A DNA stretch of 10,531 nucleotides, taken from assembly GCA_964617145.1 (NCBI GenBank), contig CAZTVN010000044.1, forward strand, positions 1 through 10,531, read 5' to 3'. Shown piece after piece: positions 6,020 through 10,531 of this stretch. This stretch comes from CAZTVN01 sp964617145 (lineage in GTDB: Bacteria > Patescibacteriota > Gracilibacteria > UBA1369 > JACRIC01). Below the pieces are notes generated by a model. It saw nothing but the letters and a program-made list of their open reading frames with translations, searched no databases and was not told the origin of the DNA. Positions within the stretch are counted from its first letter, which is position 1, and each line of letters begins with the position of its first letter. Position numbers and translations under genes: made by a program.

Positions 6020-7216
6020 CTAAATTGTGCGCAGTTTTTTCAATTTTTTTAGTCTTTTGGCGGCTAGAATCACATCTTTTTTTTCTGGCACGAGAGCAAA
6101 TCGTATGTAATTTCCCCCCGGGTGAATATTTTCTCCTTTATAATTGCATATTTCGCTGATCCACTCTCCTGGAGTTATGACGATCGCGATATTTTCGTGC
6201 AGAAGTTTTTTTGCGAATGAGAGAGAGGTTTCTCCTGAAGGCACTTCTTGCCATATATAGAAGGTGCTTTCTGGTTTTTCGGTTTTAAGACCAAGCGATG
6301 ATAATGCTTTTATCAGAATGTCGCGTTTTTCTTGATATTTTATTCGAGATTTTTTTACATGTTTTTCATCTGAAAGTGCTGCGATCGCTCCTTCTTGGAT
6401 AAAATTTGGAGTGCCGGAATCAATATTTGTTTTGACTTGTCGAAAAGTTTCGATAATTTTTGCATCTCCACATGCGAATCCAATACGATGTCCTGTCATG
6501 CAACTGCGTTTTGAAAGCGATTGAAAAACAATAATATTTTTTTGTCCGAATTCGAGTATGGAATACGGTTTTTTTTCAAAGTAAATTTCGCTGTAACATT
6601 CGTCGGAGGCAATGATAATGTTGTGTTTTTCCGCAAACTCTATGGCTTTTTTGTAGAATTTTTTGGTGGCGAGTTTTCCTGTCGGACTATTGGGATAATT
6701 GAGCCAAAGAATTTTTGTTTTTTTTAGAATTTTTTTTGGGAATGAGTCGAAATCAGGATAAAAATCGTTTTCTTTGAGAATTGGATAATAATAGGGGATG
6801 CCTCCAGAAAAAATAGTTCCGGTTTTGTAAGGAGGATATCCGGGGGACGGCATTAAGACATAATCTCCTGGATTTATAAATCCAAAAGGAAAATGAAATA
6901 TTCCTTCTTTTGAACCGATGTTTGAGGTGATTTCGGTATTTGGATCGAGAGAGACCCCAAATCGTTTTTTCATCCAATGACTTATCGATCTGCGAAACTC
7001 TTCAAGTCCGATATAGCTTGGATATCCTGATTTTTTATGTTTTTCCAATGCTTTTTTTTCAGTATTTAGGATGAATTTTGGCGTGGGATCGAGAGGATCT
7101 CCGACTCCAAAGTCGATGGGATTTATGCCTTTTTTACGAAGCTCACTTACCATGCGATCGACTTGCGCAAAAGCGTAGGGTGCAATCAGAGATATTCGGT
7201 TTGCTTTTGTTATCAT
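6020..7216 (-). CDS. dapL: LL-diaminopimelate aminotransferase (DapL)
   Basis: PLP-dependent, fold-type I aminotransferase converting tetrahydrodipicolinate and glutamate directly to LL-diaminopimelate, bypassing the acylated intermediates of dapD/dapC/dapE. 398 residues, a normal length. DapL-like features are IGSKEGIFHFPFGFINPGD (GSKEG at 101-105), NYPNSPTG (173-180), SDECYSEIY with PLP-contacting Asp205 and Tyr208, the Schiff-base lysine in SLSKRS (Lys236), HRIGF (243-247) and the substrate carboxylate-binding Arg372. The first codon overlaps the lysA stop (ATGA, 4 bp), so the two are translationally coupled. The alternative, a succinyl-DAP or other class I aminotransferase, is less likely: no acylase or acyltransferase gene is beside it, and the GSKEG region fits DapL. 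Last gene of the lysine operon; 12% lysine. Confidence 0.87.
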   Translation of the reverse strand: MITKANRISLIAPYAFAQVDRMVSELRKKGINPIDFGVGDPLDPTPKFILNTEKKALEKHKKSGYPSYIGLEEFRRSISHWMKKRFGVSLDPNTEITSNIGSKEGIFHFPFGFINPGDYVLMPSPGYPPYKTGTIFSGGIPYYYPILKENDFYPDFDSFPKKILKKTKILWLNYPNSPTGKLATKKFYKKAIEFAEKHNIIIASDECYSEIYFEKKPYSILEFGQKNIIVFQSLSKRSCMTGHRIGFACGDAKIIETFRQVKTNIDSGTPNFIQEGAIAALSDEKHVKKSRIKYQEKRDILIKALSSLGLKTEKPESTFYIWQEVPSGETSLSFAKKLLHENIAIVITPGEWISEICNYKGENIHPGGNYIRFALVPEKKDVILAAKRLKKLKKLRTI

Positions 7217-8478
7217 ATTTGCGATGGATTTAAGAGATTTTCTCGTTTCCTGATGAGTTTATGTGTTTCATTTTTTATGAGAATTTCCGCAGGCCGAGGT
7301 CGTGTATTGTAATTCGAACTCATTCCAAATCCATAGGCGCCGGTGCAAAGAATTGCCAAAAGGTCATTTTCTTTGAGATTTGGAAGTAAACGCTCTTTGG
7401 CGATGATATCAGCATTTTCACAAATTTGGCCACAAATATTTACTTTTTCTTCTTTTTTTTCGTTCAAGCGGTTTGTGAGCAAAATATGATGGTAGGCTCC
7501 GTAGAGCGCTGGTCTTAAGAGTGTGTTCATCCCGGCATCTACGCCTACAAATTTTTTGTAGCTTTGTTTTATATCATGGATTTTTGTAAGTAAAATTCCC
7601 GCATCTCCAACAATATAACGACCGGGCTCTAGGATTAGTGTCGGATTCCCAAGATCATATTTTTTTTCCTTTATTTTTATGATGCTTGCGACTTTTTTTA
7701 TTATTTTTTCGATATTAAGAGCTTTTTCTTCCGGTTTATAGGGGATACCAAAGCCACCGCCGATATTAATGAATTCGAAACGTATGTTTAAGTGTTTTTT
7801 AATATTTGCGGCAATATCCGTGAGTTTTTCCGTTATGATTTCGAAATATTTTTCGTCTAAAACGTTAGATCCGGTCATCATATAAATGCCGAAGCTTTTT
7901 ACACCTGCTTTTTGCGCTTTTCGATATGCTTCTATTGTTTGTTCATGAGGTATTCCAAATTTCGCATTTTTTCCTGCGAAAATAAGCGCGTCAAATGATC
8001 CTTTCCCAATTTTTGGATTTATACGAAAGGCCATTTTTTTTGGTATGCCGAAACTTAAAGTTTTTTCGAATGCTGAAATGGAATCAAACATTATTATGCC
8101 GGCGTTTTTAAGTCCGAATTTTAATTCTTCTTTTGATGCGTAATTTCCCGAGTAAGAGATGTGGTTTTTTTTGGTCCCTGCGATTTTTGCCAATTGTATT
8201 TCTGTTGAGTAGGATGCGTCGAAACCATCTGTTTTTTTTGCAATAATTTTTAGAATATCTGGATTGTTATTTGATTTGATAGCGTAAAAAAGTTCCGATT
8301 TCGGATAATTTTTTATTAAAGCGCTTTTTAAGCGATCGATATTTTGCTCGATGCGATTTTGGTCATACACATAGAGAGGTGTTCCATATTGATCGCAGAG
8401 ATCTATCGTATTTGTTCCTCCAAAATATAAAGTCCCGTTTCGATTTTCAAATGAGTTGTGGATGATGTTTTGGATCAT
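7213..8478 (-). CDS. lysA: Diaminopimelate decarboxylase
   Basis: Decarboxylates meso-diaminopimelate to L-lysine; PLP enzyme of the alanine racemase/ornithine decarboxylase fold III group. 421 residues, the typical length. FYAIKSN carries the Schiff-base Lys68. Glycine-rich GGGFGIPY (240-247) and EPGR (284-287) bind PLP phosphate. CENAD (353-357) corresponds to the CESGD motif with the catalytic Cys from the partner subunit. YGFGMSSNYNTRPRP near 382-396 is the conserved C-terminal segment. Unusually, the family GLHxHIGSQ motif reads GIYMMTGSN (197-205), so the histidine expected to stack on PLP is replaced by methionine. The start ATG overlaps the dapA stop by one base (TAATG) and the end overlaps dapL by four, so three genes are tightly coupled. 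The other motifs and the context make the identity secure. Confidence 0.93.
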   Translation of the reverse strand: MIQNIIHNSFENRNGTLYFGGTNTIDLCDQYGTPLYVYDQNRIEQNIDRLKSALIKNYPKSELFYAIKSNNNPDILKIIAKKTDGFDASYSTEIQLAKIAGTKKNHISYSGNYASKEELKFGLKNAGIIMFDSISAFEKTLSFGIPKKMAFRINPKIGKGSFDALIFAGKNAKFGIPHEQTIEAYRKAQKAGVKSFGIYMMTGSNVLDEKYFEIITEKLTDIAANIKKHLNIRFEFINIGGGFGIPYKPEEKALNIEKIIKKVASIIKIKEKKYDLGNPTLILEPGRYIVGDAGILLTKIHDIKQSYKKFVGVDAGMNTLLRPALYGAYHHILLTNRLNEKKEEKVNICGQICENADIIAKERLLPNLKENDLLAILCTGAYGFGMSSNYNTRPRPAEILIKNETHKLIRKRENLLNPSQI

Positions 8479-9362
8479 TACATTAACGAAAGTGAATGCA
8501 ACGTTTCTTTTAATATTTCTTTATTTTTTGTGCTTATCGGGACGAGCGGGAGTCTGAAATTTTCTTCGATTTTTCCCATAAGGGAAAGTGCGGTTTTCAC
8601 TGGAATGGGATTTGTTTCTATGAAATTTTGTCTCATGAGTTTGAGATATTTATTGTGAATTTCTTTGGCTTTCTCAAGATTCCCTTCCTTCAAATATCGT
8701 AACATTTCGCTGAATTTTTTGGGAATTTCGTTTGCTACTACGGATATGCAGCCATCGGCTCCGAGCGTCATAAGTGGATAGGCGAGCGAGTCATCTCCAG
8801 AAAATACTTTAAATCCCTTCGGCCTACTCGCGAGAATTTCCATAATTTGTTCCATGTTTCCGGAGGCTTCTTTTATGCCAATGATATTTTCCATCTCTGC
8901 GAGGCGGAGTGTGGTTTCGGCTGTGATGTTTGAGCCTGTTCTTCCCGGAACGTTATAAACGACAACTGGAATGCCGATCTCATTTATTTTTTTATAATGC
9001 TCGATAATTCCCTGTTGGGTTGGTTTGTTGTAGTAGGGTGAAAGCGAAAGGACCGCATCTGCTCCTGCTTTTTTCGCGTGTTCCGTGAGAGATGCCGCTT
9101 CTTTCGTCGCGTTTGATCCCGCTCCGGCTATTACAGGGATTTTTCCTTTGGCTTCGTCAATGACAATGTCGATGACTCTATGATGTTCTTCGTGGCTGAG
9201 TGTGGCGCTTTCTCCTGTTGTTCCGCAGGGTACGATTCCATTTGTTCCATTTTCGATATGCCATTTCACTAATTTTCGCAGTGTTTTTTCATCGATACTT
9301 CCATCTTTTTGAAACGGTGTTACGAGGGCTACAACTGATCCGAAGAATTGAAGAGATTTCAT
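8478..9362 (-). CDS. dapA: 4-hydroxy-tetrahydrodipicolinate synthase
   Basis: Condenses pyruvate with aspartate semialdehyde, the first step unique to lysine and diaminopimelate synthesis. 294 residues, the standard length, TIM-barrel aldolase class. Visible active-site elements: CGTTGESATL (Thr48, Thr49), SPYYNKP (Tyr110, Tyr111), YNVPGRTG (Tyr136 and Arg141), the Schiff-base lysine in GIKEASGN (Lys164), and SGDDSL. These match the E. coli DapA residues Thr44/45, Tyr107, Tyr133, Arg138 and Lys161 with a shift of three or four. Whether lysine inhibits it cannot be judged. It is 95 bp downstream of dapB; that gap shows neither a good promoter nor a terminator, so read-through from the attenuator probably drives it. 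Confidence 0.96.
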   Translation of the reverse strand: MKSLQFFGSVVALVTPFQKDGSIDEKTLRKLVKWHIENGTNGIVPCGTTGESATLSHEEHHRVIDIVIDEAKGKIPVIAGAGSNATKEAASLTEHAKKAGADAVLSLSPYYNKPTQQGIIEHYKKINEIGIPVVVYNVPGRTGSNITAETTLRLAEMENIIGIKEASGNMEQIMEILASRPKGFKVFSGDDSLAYPLMTLGADGCISVVANEIPKKFSEMLRYLKEGNLEKAKEIHNKYLKLMRQNFIETNPIPVKTALSLMGKIEENFRLPLVPISTKNKEILKETLHSLSLM

Positions 9363-9457
9363 GTTTTTTAGAGTTAAAAATGTATTTTTTTATTAGACTT
9401 CCTTTAACTTAGTGAGGGTCTGAAAAGTTTGATTACGTGACGAAATTTTGTGAATGA

Positions 9458-10204
9458 TTATAATGAGTCCTTTATCCAGTCATCCAGAGTGAAAAACCCT
9501 TTTTTCCCATGAAGCCATTTTGCGCATTCCAGTGCCCCCAAGGCAAAACCATTTCTTCCGCGTGCTGTGTGTTTGAGTTCGATGGTGTCGAAGGGCGAAT
9601 CGAAATATACTGAGTGTGTTCCAGGAATATCTCCTCCTCTTGTACTTGTGATGTGAAGCTCTTCTTCTTTAATTTCGCGATTTAATGTTTCTGTCACCAG
9701 TATTTTTTTTCTTTCAATGCTACCTAGAAGAATTTTTCCGATGGTTAATGCTGTGCCTGAGGGACTGTCTTTTTTCTTTTTGTGGTGAAATTCGTGAACA
9801 AATGTATCGTATTCTTGCGTCTTATTTATAAGACGCGCGGCTTGTTTCACGATTTCAAAAAATACATTTACTCCAAGTGAAAAATTTGAACCATATATAA
9901 AACCTATGTCATTTTTCAAAACGATATCTTTGGCTTCTTCAATTTTTTCATACCAACCCGTGGTTGCCATTACGAGATTTTTTTTATTTTCAGCGCATTG
10001 CTTGATGTTTTCTAAAGCTCCTTTTGGATTTGAAAAATCTATGCACACATCGGTATTTTTGAGACTTTCTTTATCGATTTTTTGATGCGTGGCATGCGTT
10101 TCATAAGGATCGATTATTGAGACGATATTCATTTCTTTGCATGTTTTTATCATTTTTTCAAGGATGTGTCCCATTTTTCCGTAACCTATAAGAGTGATAT
10201 TCAT
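9458..10204 (-). CDS. dapB: 4-hydroxy-tetrahydrodipicolinate reductase
   Basis: NAD(P)H-dependent reduction of the DapA product to tetrahydrodipicolinate, the substrate of DapL. 248 residues, toward the short end of the family (about 240-275). The N-terminal Rossmann motif is GYGKMG (8-13); an aspartate in SIIDPYE ends the second strand and would govern cofactor choice. ATTGW (80-84) and GSNFSLGVN (104-112) follow. The catalytic signature is HEFHHKKKKDSPSGTAL, with the His-His pair, the Lys and the SGT loop that bind substrate. First structural gene after the lysine attenuator; its ATG lies about 24 bp after the end of the terminator T-run, with no Shine-Dalgarno but a long A-rich stretch upstream. 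Confidence 0.95.
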   Translation of the reverse strand: MNITLIGYGKMGHILEKMIKTCKEMNIVSIIDPYETHATHQKIDKESLKNTDVCIDFSNPKGALENIKQCAENKKNLVMATTGWYEKIEEAKDIVLKNDIGFIYGSNFSLGVNVFFEIVKQAARLINKTQEYDTFVHEFHHKKKKDSPSGTALTIGKILLGSIERKKILVTETLNREIKEEELHITSTRGGDIPGTHSVYFDSPFDTIELKHTARGRNGFALGALECAKWLHGKKGFFTLDDWIKDSL

Positions 10205-10227
10205 AGATTTTTTTTTAAAATAGTTAT

Positions 10228-10252
10228 AAAAAAAGCCTTATTTTTCAGGCTT
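10228..10252 (-). terminator. Intrinsic terminator of the lysine-operon attenuator
   Basis: On the - strand AAGCCT (10252-10247), an 8-nt loop, AGGCTT (10238-10233), with a run of seven T ending at 10228. It sits between the lysine-rich leader peptide and dapB. Its 5' arm is also the 3' part of the 11-bp antiterminator stem, so it can form only when that stem does not. Confidence 0.85.
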
Positions 10253-10306
10253 AGTAAGGATTGAACATCATGTATACACGATTTACTAAGCCTTGTTTTT
10301 AGGCTT
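10233..10306 (-). promoter_or_regulatory. Lysine-responsive ribosome-mediated attenuator (A/B/C/D switch)
   Basis: Four segments on the - strand. A is AAGCCT (10306-10301), inside the lysine codons of the leader. B is AGGCTTAGTAA (10293-10283) and contains the leader stop codon. C is TTACTAAGCCT (10257-10247). D is AGGCTT (10238-10233) before the T-run. A pairs with the first six bases of B; B pairs perfectly with C over 11 bp; the last six bases of C pair with D as the terminator. B:C excludes both other stems. Expected behaviour: when charged tRNA-Lys is scarce, a ribosome stalled on the Lys codons covers A, B:C forms and transcription continues. When lysine is ample, the ribosome reaches the stop, covers B, and C:D terminates. 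With no translation, A:B plus C:D also terminate. Confidence 0.85.
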
Positions 10307-10342
10307 CTTAGAGGGTTTTTTTATTGTGAAGACAATAGTCAT
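10286..10342 (-). CDS. Lysine-rich leader peptide of the dapB-dapA-lysA-dapL operon
   Basis: ATG at 10342-10340 opens an 18-codon frame ending in TAG (10288-10286): MTIVFTIKKPSKKPKNKA. Six of the last eleven residues are lysine, including two adjacent pairs at residues 8-9 and 12-13. The frame stands directly before a lysine biosynthesis operon. The second Lys pair and following Pro overlap segment A, and the stop codon lies in segment B, the arrangement needed for stall-controlled attenuation. No Shine-Dalgarno precedes it; upstream is an A-run. Translation is inferred. In his, trp, leu and thr operons, leader peptides rich in the pathway product play this part, so a regulatory lysine sensor is the natural reading. 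Confidence 0.8.
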   Translation of the reverse strand: MTIVFTIKKPSKKPKNKA

Positions 10343-10362
10343 TTTTTTTAAAATACGAGCTT

Positions 10363-10391
10363 ACCTTAATTTTTTTATGTTTTATTGTCAA
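10363..10391 (-). promoter_or_regulatory. Promoter of the lysine operon
   Basis: A perfect -35 TTGACA (10391-10386), a 17-bp A-rich spacer, and a weak -10 TAAGGT (10368-10363; first, second and last bases match consensus). The start would be near 10356, leaving about 14 nt before the leader ATG, much like the lysC leader. An alternative -10, TATTTT (10355-10350), would make the leader almost leaderless but lacks a good -35. Confidence 0.5.
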
Positions 10392-10423
10392 TATTTAAAG
10401 AATTATTTTTGATTATTTATCGG

Positions 10424-10445
10424 ATTGTGAGTAACTGCTCACAAT
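10424..10445. other. Inverted repeat upstream of the lysine promoter
   Basis: ATTGTGAG (10424-10431) and CTCACAAT (10438-10445) form a perfect 8-bp inverted repeat with a 6-nt centre, 33 bp upstream of the -35 box. It could be a regulator binding site. It could also be a terminator remnant for a gene to the right, but neither strand has a T-run after it. No gene can be recognised from 10343 to the window end. Confidence 0.4.
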
Positions 10446-10531
10446 GATAAAAAGCGGGCGGGGCGTTTCCCTTTCATCCTGCCTCCGCATTGAGGAACCT
10501 CTGAAAAACTATCTTCTGACTGCAAATTACA

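Noticed and set aside
7213..7216. Recoded UGA (glycine) as in some candidate phyla
   Set aside because: None of the complete genes contains an internal TGA, although such codons would be expected if UGA were sense. The lysA TGA is followed at once by TAA, so that single site cannot decide it.
9363..9457. Separate promoter or attenuator in the dapB-dapA gap
   Set aside because: Only a weak 7-bp AGTTAAA/TTTAACT repeat with a long loop, no convincing -35/-10 pair, and no terminator.
10205..10342. Lysine riboswitch before dapB
   Set aside because: Too short for the aptamer, and no conserved core; the lysine-codon frame and A/B/C/D pairing explain the sequence.

Overview
The window is a low-GC bacterial segment carrying almost the whole aspartate-to-lysine pathway as two converging gene clusters. 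No marker gene fixes the organism. The standard genetic code fits: every intact gene is full length without internal TGA, and lysA ends in TGA (though a TAA follows at once). The LL-diaminopimelate aminotransferase route, an archaeal/fungal-type aspartate-semialdehyde dehydrogenase, very T-rich DNA and the absence of clear Shine-Dalgarno sequences suggest an uncultivated low-GC lineage, possibly Patescibacteria-like. That assignment is weak.

Left part, + strand: the C-terminal three quarters of alanine dehydrogenase (2-877); a 129-bp DNA element that can fold almost completely into a T-shaped three-way junction (887-1015); a near-consensus sigma-70-type promoter (1055-1082); a 23-codon leader peptide overlapping alternative hairpins and an intrinsic terminator (1104-1229); then aspartate kinase, homoserine dehydrogenase and aspartate-semialdehyde dehydrogenase (1252-5270).

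Right part, - strand, read from the right end: a promoter (10391-10363); an 18-residue leader peptide with six lysines (10342-10286); a clear antiterminator/terminator switch (10306-10228); then dapB, dapA, lysA and dapL (10204-6020), the last three tightly packed. A PemK/MazF-like toxin and Phd/YefM-like antitoxin with their own promoter and palindromic operator (5946-5295) lie between the two clusters, on the - strand.

Together the genes convert aspartate to aspartate semialdehyde (lysC, asd), divert it to homoserine (hom), or take it through dihydrodipicolinate and tetrahydrodipicolinate to LL-diaminopimelate (dapA, dapB, dapL) and lysine (lysA). Diaminopimelate epimerase (dapF) and the threonine genes thrB/thrC are not in the window. 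The most interesting feature is regulatory: both clusters appear to be controlled by ribosome-mediated transcription attenuation. The lysine branch has a lysine-codon leader peptide in place of the usual lysine riboswitch. The common/threonine branch has a leader whose Ile/Thr codons lie in the first strand of its switch, as in enterobacterial thrL.
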